Assembly: GCA_032821775.1 (NCBI GenBank)
Contig: JAVLRN010000011.1
Span: 806,001-870,000, forward strand
Length of the DNA: 64,000 nucleotides
Direction of reading: 5' to 3'
Origin: Sanguinoderma infundibulare
Taxonomy: Eukaryota > Basidiomycota > Agaricomycetes > Polyporales > Polyporaceae
Shown here: positions 53,989 through 64,000 of the stretch, in pieces
How the letters are laid out: every line of letters starts with the position of its first letter
Numbering within the stretch: the first letter of the stretch is position 1
Translations under genes and position numbers: made by a program
Notes under the pieces: generated by a model
What the model was told of the DNA's origin: nothing
The model's input: the letters and a program-made list of their open reading frames with translations, nothing else
The model's database searches: none

Positions 53989-56696
53989 ATGGGTACACCA
54001 CAAGATCCTAGTGCGGTCAAGGTCTACACAGTAAACGGAGAGGCATCCAGTTCCTCTTCCTCCCTCCCCGACTGGCTCACCCAGAAGCGTCGAGCCAAGG
54101 CCAACGGAAAGAGGGTCATCCGCGAGCAAGTAGAGGGCACGATCGAGCTCATTCAGCATTTTGAATTTCCCGAAGCAAGCAACAAGATCAAGACGACTCG
54201 AGACGGGCACCATGCAGTCGCGACCGGGACGTACAAACCGCAGATCCGCGTGTGGGACTTGGACCAGCTGTCGATGAAGTTTGAGAGACATACGGATGCG
54301 GAGAACGTCGACTTCGTTGTGAGTGAGTCTTTATGTCCTCCGTCTTGACCGGTCGCTGCGCGAAGGACCTGGCGCGCTCACGTCCAGGGTCCTGTCCCCT
54401 CCTGCTTACCTTAGATGCTTTCGGATGACTGGACAAAGTCAATACACCTCCAAAACGACAGATCCATCGAACTACATACTCAAGGCGGTTTCCACTACCG
54501 TACCCGCATCCCCCGCTTCGGTCGCGCACTCGCGTACCATTTTCCCTCATGCGACGCCCTCTTCGCTGCCTCCGGCCCAGAGATCTACCGCCTTAACCTT
54601 GACCAAGGACGCTTTCTCAATCCATTACTTCTACAAGGAGAGGGAGGGGAGGACATTCCAGGCGTGAACGTGATCGACATCAACCCTGCACACCAACTGT
54701 TTGCGTTCGGCGTCGAGGGAAATGGCACGGTCGAGCTATGGGACCCTCGCTCGCGCTCGAAGGTGGGCATTCTGCGGCTGCCGCGCGAGCGGCTCATGCC
54801 AATGAACGCAATGGCAGTCCCTACGCTCCCCGCAATCGACGACGGCACACGACCGGCTCCGCTGTCGGTGACCGCGATCGCGTCAAGACAGGATGGCTTG
54901 TCGTATGCGATTGGGACGTCGACCGGGCACACGCTGCTATACGACATCCGGTCTGCGAGGCATCTGGCGTTGAAGGACCAGGGATACGGTTTGCCCGTGA
55001 AGAACGTGAGCTGGATCGAAGGCGGGAGTCGCATGGTGGGCGAGGGGTACGTCCTCAGCGCGGACAAAAAGGTCGTCAAGATCTGGAACCGCAACACGGT
55101 GTGTATATTGCCTGTCCGCGCCCAACTCAAAGCGCACATGCTGACTATATGCGCTAGCCCGAGTCCAACTTCATATCTATCACCCCGGCGAGGGACATCA
55201 ACGACGTCCACCACGTCCCCGGGTCCGGCCTCATGCTCCTGGCCAACGAGGGCATTAAGATGACGACGTACTTCGTGCCCCAGCTCGGCCCCGCCCCCAA
55301 GTGGTGCAGCTTCCTCGAGAACATCACCGAGGAGATGGAGGACCAGACGACGCGCACCGCCTACCAGGACTACAAGTTCGTCGACCGGAACGAGCTGGCA
55401 AAGTACGTTTCCTGCCCCCTTCGCCCTGTGCCCTGTGCTTCTGTTGACCGGACTGTATGCGCGCATTGTGTACAGGCTCGGGCTGGACCACCTCGTCGGC
55501 ACGCCGGCGCTCAAGCCATACATGCACGGCTACTTCGTGTCCCTCGAGCTCTACGATACTGCGCGCGTCATCGCGAACCCGTACGCGTACGCGGAGCACC
55601 GCGAGCGCATGGTGCAGGAGAAGATGGAGAAGCTCGCCGAGACGCGCATCCGCGCGAAGAAGGACGGCGCGGCCGGTGGGGTCAAGGTCAACAAGACGCT
55701 GGCGGAGAAGATTAGGAAGGAGGAGGAACGAGTGCGCAAGAGGGAGGAGCGCAAGGCTGCGAAGAAGGCCCAGGCGCAGACTGCGGCTGAGGAGGCAGAG
55801 GACGCGATGGAGGTGGACGAGGAGGGCGGGGAAGCGAAGGAGGAGGAGACGGGCAAGGAGAAGTCGAGTTTGCTGCACGACCCCCGTTTCGCTGCGGTGT
55901 TCGAGGACCCCGAGTTCGAGGTGGACGAGTCCAGCAGGGAGTTCGCGCTCCTTAACCCCTCGGCCGTCGCACAGCGGCAGAACCGCGAGGCCGGGCGGCC
56001 AAGAGGGAAGACCGCGGTGGAGGAGGAAGAGGAGGAAAGCGACAAGCCCTCGTCGGATCCGCTCAGCGGGAGCGACGAGAGCGAGGATGAAAAGAGCGGA
56101 AGCGAGAGCGAGGACAGCGACGATGCTGGCAGTACGTCTTGTCCATCTAATCATTCGTTTGCTGACTTGCGAATGCGAACGCTTACGCTCACGATCCTGC
56201 AGAGCTCTGGCAGGACGACATCCGCGCCCGGCTGGCCGCCCGCAATACTGCCCGCAAGCCTGCCCGCGAGCCACCACGACGCGACCCGAAGGTCCGCCTC
56301 GTGCCCCTCCAAGCTCAAGGCTCGGCTCGTGGGCGCGGCGGGGACAAGGACGCGTCCTTTGGCCAGCGCCGCTCACAATTGACTTCCAAGGGTAAGCAGT
56401 GCGCGTCGGGGCACGACATGGACGTCCGCCACGCGGCCGACGGCGGTATGGAGATGACGTTCGTCCCCAGGACGAGCTCGTCCGGCGCCGACTACGACGA
56501 CGAGCACGTCAGCGGGAAGGCTGCGCAGCTTAAGGGCAAGGAGCCAAGGCGGAAAGGTCTCGAGGTACTCGGGGCGGGTATGGAACGGGGCGGCGAGGAC
56601 CCCGATGTCGAGATGCCCGAGTCGGCGAGGAGCGGACGGACGAAACGGCGGCAGGGCATGCGGAGCGGGAGCAAAAATACGTTCAGACGGATGTGA
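53989..56696 (+). CDS. ENP2: Nucleolar ribosome-biogenesis protein ENP2/NOL10
   Basis: This WD40 protein belongs to the small-subunit processome, acting in nucleolar 18S pre-rRNA processing. Exons are 53989-54318, 54415-55098, 55158-55402, 55476-56131 and 56203-56696, giving 802 residues. The start reads VKVYTVNGEASS followed by LPDWLTQKRR, the characteristic ENP2 opening. WD-repeat blocks include TGTYKPQIRVWDLDQLSMKF, MLSDDWTKSIHLQ, NGTVELWDPRSR and KKVVKIWNRNT. After CSFLENITEEMEE-like sequence and LGLDHLVGTPALKPYMHGYF comes a highly charged region with lysine-rich coiled coil and acidic runs, containing the conserved DPRFAAVFEDPEFEVDE. The C-terminus is basic. A single ATG choice and four canonical introns make this model solid. 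Confidence 0.94.
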
Positions 56697-57042
56697 ACCT
56701 GGCGATGTTGTTGTTGTATGCTGTATCCGCTGTTCTTTTGCTCGCTCTCCGTGCGGATGCTGCCTTGACGCTCGAACACTCTTAAGTACGCGTGGGTGTG
56801 ATAATCTCAGGATTGCATTACGATTAGTGTCGGCAAATGCTGCCGGGACGAGCATACAGTGATCAGTGGCAAGTGGTGAATGCGACGCAGATGATGATGC
56901 AAGAATACGTTAGGGCTATGATGGATACACGCACACATCGGTCTAGCTAAGTGGTACAATGGATGGGACGCCGTCGTCAATCTACGGAGAGGTAACGCGA
57001 CGCACCACAGTTAAATCAACTATCCCGGGACCCTTCTCCGGA
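56697..57042. other. Convergent intergenic region
   Basis: These 346 bases separate two convergent 3' ends. No gene was seen. Confidence 0.4.
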
Positions 57043-59348
57043 TTATGAAGCCCCGGCCGTCCGTCCGGGCGCGCCAGCGCCGACCGCAGACGCGACCGCC
57101 TGGGCAGCCGTCGACCGCGGCGCGAACGGCGTCGAGCCGGGGTTCAGGTCCGACTTTGCCGCCATGGCCGCCTGCGTCTGCGAGTTCGAATGCGACCGAT
57201 GGCGTCCCGGCTCGAACGGCGGCGCACGACCCGAGAGCGTCGACCCGCTCGCAGGCGTGGACGAGCCGGCGGGGGTGGACGAGGCCGACGACGAGGACGA
57301 TCCCTGCGCCTGTGTTTGGGCTTGGGCTTGAGCTTGCTGGGCGCGGAAATTGCGGCCGTGGGCCTTGTGCGGGTGCCCGTGCGCCGGGAGGTGGAGGACG
57401 CCGGGGACGGGATGACTATGACTTGGTGCGGCGGCAGCGGGGAAGGACGCGCGCTGGCCTGGCGGTCTGTGGATCGGGTCCTGAAGCTGGTGCGCGCCGA
57501 CCGCCCGCGGGGGCGGGAACGACGGGCGCGGATGGTGGTTTTGGTGGGGGTGGTGGGGCATGTGCGGGTGCGAGTGCCGTTTGCGTGGGTGCCCGTGCCC
57601 GTGGTGGGTCGGGTGGAAGTTGTGATGCAGCTGGTGAGGGTGCCCACCGAGATGCGGACCAGACCCCGAGCCCGACACATGCAGTGACTTCTCCCTGTCA
57701 TCCTCTAGCAGACCTTCCTCCTTCACCCTCACGGGTCCCGGAACCCCAGGAAGCCCATCCGCGTCCCCGGCCGCGGCGTCGCCCTCGTAGCCGTACGGAT
57801 CCTTCTCGACCCTCTCCCGTTCCTCCTCCAGCTTTCTCAGCCTGTCCTCCAGCTCCGCGATCACGCCGCCCTCGCCCTCCAGGCGCTCCCTCTTCCCGGT
57901 CAGCTTCTCCAGCCTGTTCACGAGCCCGCCAAGCTCCTGCTGCGCCCCCTCCGCCCGCGCCTTCTCCTTACACTCCGCCTCCTCCCTCCGTGTCCTCACG
58001 CGCTCCGCCTCGCCTTTGACCCGCTCCCACTCCCGCTCGACCTCCGCCTTGCGCTCGGCGAGCACAGGCAGCGCCGCCTCGATGTCCTTTATGAGCGCCT
58101 CGATGTCCTTCGCGGCCGCAAGGGTCTGCTTGGCGGCCTCCTGGAGGGCGAGCACCTTCTTGCGCGCGCGGCTCTCGCCCGCGGCGTGGCGGTCCGAGGC
58201 GCGCTTGAGGGTGTCGATCTCGGCGCGGAGGGCAGCGTCGGCCTTCTGGCTCTCGCGGCGCGCGGTCTTGAGCGAGGTCGTGAGCGCGGAGTGCTCGGTG
58301 GTGAGGACGCTGAGCGTGTGTGTGAGCTGCAGGCGGCGGTCCTCGAGCGTGAACGCGGCGGTCGGGGCTGGGGGGCTGTGGCCGTAGCCGTTGGGGGAGT
58401 GCGCGGCGGAGCCGTTGGAGTGGTGGGAAGGGGAGGAGGATATGGATAGCGGAACGGTGGAGGACTCGGGCGAGCTGAGGATGGTGTCTTCTGGGGCGGA
58501 GGAGGGGAGGCCTGAGGGATCGGATGAGAGGGCTTCGGGATCTGTGGTGTAAAGGACGTTGAGTGCTTTGTCGAACAGACTGGCGAGGTAGCGTGTCTGG
58601 GCGGGACGATAGAGGTTCATGCTCGCAAGACGACGCGTCGGGGGATATGGGGCAGGAGTGTAACGGTAGCAGGAGGGCAAGTCATTATCGCTCATCTCGA
58701 TGCATGGTCATATCAGCCCTCGGTCGTGTGAGGCCCCAGCGGGCTTGAAGGCGATCGCTAGGGCTCATATCCGCTACCCGAATGACTTGGTTGCGACGGT
58801 GGACGAAACACATGATCTACGGCATAGATTGCGTATCTCGCGATAACGAGGATGGTGGAATGCCAAGCCCAGAACTTTGTGGGAGCGAGAGTACATAGGA
58901 CGAAAGATGACGCACCTGTGGTGATCTGCCCTCGCACGCTCGGTTCGCCAGGCATGATCCCGAGCTCGACATCATACTGACGGGCGGGCATGAGGCCGTG
59001 GACGATGATGATGGCCTCGTCGAGGACCTCGTCCTTGCTGACGATGACCTTGCGCCAGGGAGTGCCGTTGACCTTGACAGAGAAGCCATTGCCGATAATG
59101 TCGTTCACGATCTGCACCTGATCCGTGTCGGGGACGCTGGCGGTGTCCCTGGTAGTGGAGGCCTCTTCATCGTCGGAGGAAGAGAGACCGAGAGAAGCGA
59201 GGGAGGCGTCTGTGTCTTGGGCCGAGTAGGGGGAAGAGAGGACGAAGGTGACGGAGACGGAGGTGATTTCGCGGACAGAGAGAGAGAGGGTGGGGTGGCC
59301 GGGGCGGATGGAGTGCCAGGAAGCGGCTTCTGCGAACTCGTCGTCCAT
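57043..59348 (-). CDS. Coiled-coil, histidine-rich protein of unknown function
   Basis: I could not assign a function. The best model has two minus-strand exons, 59348-58916 and 58541-57043, giving 643 residues, joined by a 374-nt intron. The N-terminal part (about 1-144) has ASWHSIRPGHPTLSLSVREI and a strand-rich segment with VNGTPWRKVIV and GLMPARQYDVELG, resembling a small beta domain known at the start of basidiomycete coiled-coil proteins. After a serine-rich linker comes a long predicted coiled coil (about 215-410) with KTARRESQKADAALRAEIDTLKR and Glu/Arg/Lys heptads. The C-terminal third is low complexity: His/Pro-rich, then Gln/Ala and Ser. The second exon alone also opens with an ATG at 58695, so it could be transcribed separately. 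The long intron is the weak point of the model. Confidence 0.68.
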
Positions 59349-59766
59349 TTTCGTCGTGCGGTGGAAGATGCTCTCACACCACTGGCTTATACCACTGTCT
59401 GCGCGGTAAACCTAAACTTAGCGTTCGGCTCTCGCCCCTCCAGAGCCACTCGCCGGCTGGGACGCACCTTGCGTGTCATAAACGTCAGTGCTGATTGAGA
59501 ATAGCCGGCTGGCATGCGTGGACGGCGCAGAGATGGGGAGAGGGATGGGGAACGGACGACTCGGCGGTCCTGACTCCTTGCCGCGGTCTTGACTCCTCGC
59601 CACAACAACGCCTGCAGCCCCCGATCAGATCTCTTCTCCCAAAATTGGCGACACACATGCGTGTTGACGTCATCCCCATCGTTGTATCCGGCTCGTCATA
59701 CGTCTGACATTGACCGCAACCTAGACAACCACGAGCAGCACCGATACTTGACAGTCTTGCATCGCG
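59349..59766. promoter_or_regulatory. Divergent promoter between the coiled-coil and DJ-1 genes
   Basis: These 418 bases separate two divergent start codons. No coding content or assignable motif was found. Confidence 0.4.
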
Positions 59767-60721
59767 ATGGTTTCTGCCTTGATCTTGATTGCTGATGGGA
59801 CGGAGGAGATGGAGTTGTACGCTGGCCCTCTCCGCTGCCAAATCCGTCGCTGATCCACCGTCGTGTCTAGCACGATCACATATGATACCCTCGTTCGCGC
59901 CGGTGCCTCATGTACCTCGGCCTTTGTATCCAGCGAAGAGCGTCAGGGCGACAATACGTACGAGAAGAACCCCCCGTTCGCGAAGGGCTCGCGTGGCATT
60001 AACATCCTCCCCGACACATACTTCTCGCCGCAAGCTGCTACTCCGGTATGTTCGCCAATCGCTTTCTAGGAGGAGCGAGATAGTAACTGCCGCCCCTGTG
60101 CAGGATAATTTCGATCTGCTTGTGATCCCAGGTGGCATCAAGGGAGCCGAGACGATGGCCGCCAACTCCCCTGTGCAACATCTCGTCCGAGAATATCTCA
60201 AGGCTGGGAAATATGTTGGCATGATCTGCGCCGGTCAGCGTCCCACAAATCATCAGTACCACATCTCGTTCTCAACAATCTTCTGCAGGAAGCTTGGCTG
60301 CGTTGTCATCCGGGCTGCCTAAGCAGCCACTGACATCGCATCCGAGCACTCGGGACCGCCTCAAGGACGGTAAGTTGTCATGTCATGTCGAACGTACGTA
60401 TGCACTCCCACCCTGACTTTCTGTGAAGCATTTGAGTACTCCGAGCAATCGGTCGTCGTGTCCGGCAAGCTCGTCACCAGGTCCGCCCTATTTCCTTCAC
60501 ATATTGCCGCCGTCGCTGACCATCTACCACATCCCAATCTACCCAGTCGAGGACCGGGTGCGTAGTGGGCTGCACACCAGATAGACATCACGCGCTCATG
60601 TGTACCCTCAGGCACCGCCTTTCCATTCGCGCTCACCCTCGTCGAACTGCTTTTTGGCAAGGAGAAACGTGCCGAAGTCGCAGGCCCCATGGCCTTTCCT
60701 CCTGGAACTCAGTGGGTCTAA
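59767..60721 (+). CDS. DJ-1/PfpI family protein (PARK7-like)
   Basis: This is a DJ-1-superfamily protein, implicated in oxidative stress defence and dicarbonyl detoxification. Exons are 59767-59816, 59871-60045, 60104-60233, 60289-60369, 60429-60480, 60547-60557 and 60612-60721, giving 202 residues, the usual DJ-1 size. The start ALILIADGTEEMEF contains the conserved glutamate near residue 15. The nucleophile elbow GMICAGSLAAL holds the reactive cysteine (about 117), just after FDLLVIPGG. The end has [29 protein letters not shown], the family's closing signature, rebuilt across an 11-nt exon 6. Intron 5 begins with an unusual GTCCGC donor. An extra segment near residues 42-52 (EERQGDNTYEKN) is longer than in animal DJ-1. 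It converges on the IleRS gene. Confidence 0.92.
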
Positions 60722-61901
60722 CATGCTGCAGAGGTACCCCTAACAGAGAACGGCTCGGATACTTGTACTATGTATTACTAGTTCTCTATCACCTTCAAGA
60801 TCTCTGCATCCCTCGAAATGAGCACATAGGAATTCACGGTGATTGCTAGTGACCCCTCGAGCGCTCCGATCGGAGCTGGCAGTCTACATTCCACATTCAT
60901 GAACCACGATCGTGTCTGCGTAGCATGGAAAGGATGCAGTTCTGCGCCGGCCTAGCATTATGGCTCTCCGAGCCGTTTCTCGGCGCTCAGCTTTTATCCA
61001 GCATGCCAGTGACTGTGTCCGACGTTGCAGTGTCGACGCAGCATCAGTCGCACAAGAATCACGCGGCATCCCTATCCCGAGTGGTCCGCTTACCTAGAGA
61101 TAGCTCGTCGGTAGAGGCGAGGGGGGAAGCATCCTATGAAACTCCTCAGCGAGCCAGGATATATCTGGGACTGTTCTGATATTCAAGCCCAGCAGCCGCG
61201 GGGGGGGGAGGGAGGGTTGAGGAAACATAAGGTCTGTTAGTCAGCGCATTGCGTTGTTCGCAACGCGTCCAGGGCATTCATGGCCTAACAACTTGGAGAG
61301 ACCTCTCGCCGCGCTGACCTCCGAGGAACGGAAGTACGTGCTGTGGCAGCTGTAGACCAAGTCCGGTCAGTATGGTTTCAAGCTAACCGCAGCGCACCTA
61401 CAATCTCCTACAATATTACACGATTTCATTCGATCTCCATAGGCAAACTCCGACATACATAACTATAAGCGCGTCGAACAAATGAAAAGACTTGTGGACT
61501 CGCCGACAGGCTTTTCCTATTCCGCGAAAGCGCACCGGGGCCGATCGCCGTCGCCCGCGTGGCTGTTCGCACGCGATCCTAATCTCAGATCGCTTCCCCC
61601 TCGGACTTTCCTCGGACTTTCCTTTGGTTGCCGGCCGCCATCCCGACGGTTTCGCGCGGACGGTAGTGGACGGTAACGTTACCACCGGCGAGATGAGAAA
61701 TGTGGTGCTTCGCGGTAGGCTATAGCTTCGCGGGAGGGGCTCGTGCCCAGTCCCTGACATGAAAAACCACACTTGGGGTTGGGTGAGCCACGGGGAGGGC
61801 GAGTTCCGAGTCTGGAGTCCTGTATACGCATTACTATGCCTATTACTACACTATGCTATTACCTGGAGAGCCCGAGTGAGTGGGGGCGGTAACAATGCCG
61901 T
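60722..61901. other. Convergent intergenic region with a G-rich tract
   Basis: These 1180 bases separate two convergent genes. A G tract with runs of nine, three and three G (61200-61216) is capable in principle of forming a quadruplex. A tandem copy of CTCGGACTTTC lies at about 61600-61621. No convincing coding sequence was found. Confidence 0.4.
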
Positions 61902-64000
61902 CTAAGTCGTCGACGAAGGGCGCACGACCCCTGCGCACCGGCCGCAGAGCTCGTCCCCAATCGGGCGGGTATACGTCCAGCAGCGGGGACACTTCTCTCG
62001 CGCCGCTGGGCGAACCGCGACCTCGATCTCGGTCCCTGCGCAACGCGTAAGCCCCACGCGTTCATTTACGCACGTACTGGAAGCAGGGCGTACCGTCTAT
62101 GTCCAGCGTGTCCTTGTACTGCCAAGCCGGGGCCGCGTCGAGGTTCCGGTCGCACAGGGTCACGCCCGAGACGCCGAACAGCGACTTGAGCGTGGCCTCC
62201 TCGCGCCCGAGGAGGTCGATCACGTCCGACGTCGCGGCCGTTGAGATGCTCAGCGCGATGTCCGCGGACAGCGAGCTCTTCACGACGCCGTCCTTGCGCG
62301 CCTGTTCGAGGAGCGCGTTGACTTTGGCGCGGATGCGGAACAGCTTCTCCATGTCCTCCTCAGCCTGCCCGTCGACGAACTCATCCGTCTGCCTCAACGG
62401 ATCAAGTCGTCAGCTTCTCCCCCATCGACGTCCCACGGGGCAAAAACACGCACCAAAGGCGTCCACGGCGTCGCGAAGACTGACGGCCCGTCGGCGCCAT
62501 GCAGCGTCTGGTGGATCTCCTCCGCGAGGTGCGGCAGCACCGGCGCGAGGACGCGCGTCATCGTCGTCAGCACCTGGTCCAGCACCGAGAGCACCCGCCG
62601 GCGCTCGGGCCCGTCTTCACGGTCTGCGTACAGGCAGTCCTTGTTTATGTCGAAGTAGAACGAGGACAGCGTGATGTTCGCAAAGTACGACAGCTCGTTG
62701 ATCACTGCCCCGGCTCGTCAGCTTCTCTCCCATCCTCCCTTTCCAAAATAAACGTCTACGCACCTTGGGGATAGTTGTACGCCTCGTACCCGGCCCTCGC
62801 GACCGCGTCGAGCCTGTGCAGCCTATGCAGCACATACCTATCGGCCAAGCCCAGCTCCGCCCTCTCCACCTTGCCCACAAACGGCCGGTCTCCAAGACTG
62901 CCGAGCATGAACCGCGACGAGTTCCGGATCTTGCGCATCGTCTCCGCGCACTGCTGCAGCACCGTCGGCCCGATCGTCATGTCCTTCCCGAACTCGACCG
63001 TCGCGACCCACAGCCGGAGCACGTCCGCCCCGTACGGCTTCGCGCCGCCCTTCCCGGCCGCCCCGTGGATGACGGCGAGCGGGCTGACGACGTTCCCGAG
63101 CGACTTGCTCATCTTCTTCCCTTGCTCGTCCAGCACCATCCCATGCGTGATCAGCGTCGCGTACGGCGCGAGCCGCCCGCGCGCCGACCCTTGGGGCGCG
63201 GACCCGAGTGCGGTCAGGAGCAGGCTCTGGAACCAGCCCCGGTGCTGGTCCGTGCCCTCCAGGCAGACGTCCGCGCCGAACGTTCTGCCCGTTTCTCTGA
63301 CCGCCTTCTCTTGCGAAACATTCGAGTAGAGGCCCTCGAGCGTACTCCACGCCGTGCCGCTGTCGAACCACACGTCCATCGTGTCCGCGCCCTTCGCCCA
63401 GATTTCGTCCAGCTCAGCGTCGCTCAAACCTTCACGCCGCGACGGCGGAACGAACGCAGATACCGGGCCGTCCCACCAGCACCGAGGCCCGTGTGTGCGG
63501 AGAACAGTGAGGATGTGCGTGAGGGAGTCCGAGTCGAGGACCGCAGCGGTGGTGGGGAGGTGGTAAAGCGCGGGTATGGGTACGCCCCAGACGCGCTGGC
63601 GGGAGATGCACCACTCGGAGCGGGAGCGAACGAAGGACTCGAGACGGTTGCGAGCTGGTTTTGGAGGCGGGTGAATACGGGGTGGAGAGGCGAAGCGGCG
63701 CACTTACAGATGGCGGGCACGAAGTTTACGTCTTGGAGCGCGGCGATGGCGTCGCCTTTGATATCGTCCAAGTTGGCGAACCATTGGGACGTAGCACTGT
63801 CGGCATAAGCCGTATCAGCGACTCGCCATGTCACACGCGGGGCAATGCGTCTTACTTACAGAGTGATCACAGGTTTGTCTGTCTTCCAGTCGTACGGGTA
63901 CCGATGCTTGAACCGTTGAACCTTCCGTAGCGCCGCAATCTTGGTCAGGAGCGCGACGATCGCCCGCCCGCCATCCACCAGTACATCCTTCGCCACAAGC
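61902..64000 (-). CDS. ISM1: Isoleucyl-tRNA synthetase, mitochondrial, C-terminal part
   Basis: This class I aminoacyl-tRNA synthetase charges mitochondrial tRNA-Ile; the N-terminal half lies beyond the right edge. Visible exons on the minus strand are 64000-63860, 63796-63708, 63654-62764, 62704-62454, 62388-62070 and 62035-61902, about 607 residues. The sequence runs [22 protein letters not shown], then SEWCISRQRVWGVPIPALY, DVWFDSGTAWS, EGTDQHRGWFQS, and the class I signature KKMSKSLGN. The anticodon-binding domain has SRFMLGSL and LSSFYFDINKDCLY. The C-terminus is a zinc-ribbon-like motif, KCPRCWTYTR with LCGRCAGVV, as in bacterial and mitochondrial IleRS. This bacterial-type zinc end is why the mitochondrial enzyme is favoured over the cytosolic one. 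Confidence 0.93.

Noticed and set aside
62765..63808. 347-codon open frame on the plus strand
   Set aside because: It is antisense to the IleRS core exon containing KMSKS, and its composition is typical of a shadow frame.
1..64000. Lysine or secondary-metabolite gene cluster around LYS2
   Set aside because: The adenylation-carrier-reductase protein could suggest an NRPS-like cluster, but its N-terminus and motif order are those of housekeeping LYS2, and the neighbours are unrelated housekeeping genes.
1..64000. tRNA genes, rRNA, CRISPR arrays, intact transposons
   Set aside because: No convincing tRNA A/B box pair, rRNA, regular spacer array, reverse transcriptase, integrase or transposase motif was seen by eye on either strand. 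A dedicated search tool could still find degenerate copies.

Overview
The window is nuclear DNA of a filamentous basidiomycete, most likely an Agaricomycete (mushroom or polypore). The genes are intron-dense, most introns are 47-60 nt with GTNNGT donors, the coding sequence is GC-rich, two members of the DUF6533 membrane-protein family typical of Agaricomycetes are present, and a WOPR (Gti1/Pac2) regulator is present. There are no prokaryotic features, CRISPR arrays, rRNA or recognisable tRNAs, and no intact transposon was seen. All exon models were built by hand from reading-frame continuity, splice signals and family knowledge.

Left part (1-27 kb), compact and mostly housekeeping: a DUF6533 membrane protein cut by the left edge (1-1122); LYS2 alpha-aminoadipate reductase (minus, 1276-5903); an RBR ubiquitin ligase with added C-terminal zinc fingers (6580-8828); a mitochondrial DEAD-box helicase like MSS116 (minus, 9117-11259); a KHDC4-like KH protein (11587-13203); a 3-beta-HSD-family dehydrogenase (13788-15495); a second DUF6533 gene (16121-17855); a histidine acid phosphatase (19113-21375); an ACSF2-like acyl-CoA synthetase (21926-24711) with an apparent AT-AC intron; and a zinc-dependent polyol-type dehydrogenase (25319-26860).

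Middle (27-48 kb): an RMD1/DUF155 membrane protein (minus, 27340-29663) shares a divergent promoter with a DNAJC11-like J-protein (30046-33138). A gene-poor block follows: 5.2 kb with no recognisable gene, the WOPR transcription factor (38375-39951), then 3.9 kb without a gene although the two flanking genes converge. Next come the MutY adenine DNA glycosylase (minus, 43848-46742) and the ERV29/SURF4 cargo receptor (47134-48396), which are divergent.

Right part (48-64 kb): another 3.8-kb gene-free stretch; a multi-pass membrane protein probably of the DUF1774 type (52182-53680); the ENP2/NOL10 ribosome-biogenesis protein (53989-56696); a coiled-coil, His-rich protein (minus, 57043-59348); a DJ-1/PfpI protein (59767-60721); and the C-terminal half of mitochondrial isoleucyl-tRNA synthetase (minus, 61902 to beyond the right edge).

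The genes do not form a pathway cluster. Several encode mitochondrial functions (MSS116-like helicase, RMD1, DNAJC11, acyl-CoA synthetase, IleRS), but they are interspersed. The most unusual points are non-canonical introns (one AT-AC, two well-supported GC-AG), the isolated WOPR gene, and a long near-palindromic hairpin in the gap downstream of it. I found no convincing new multi-gene system.
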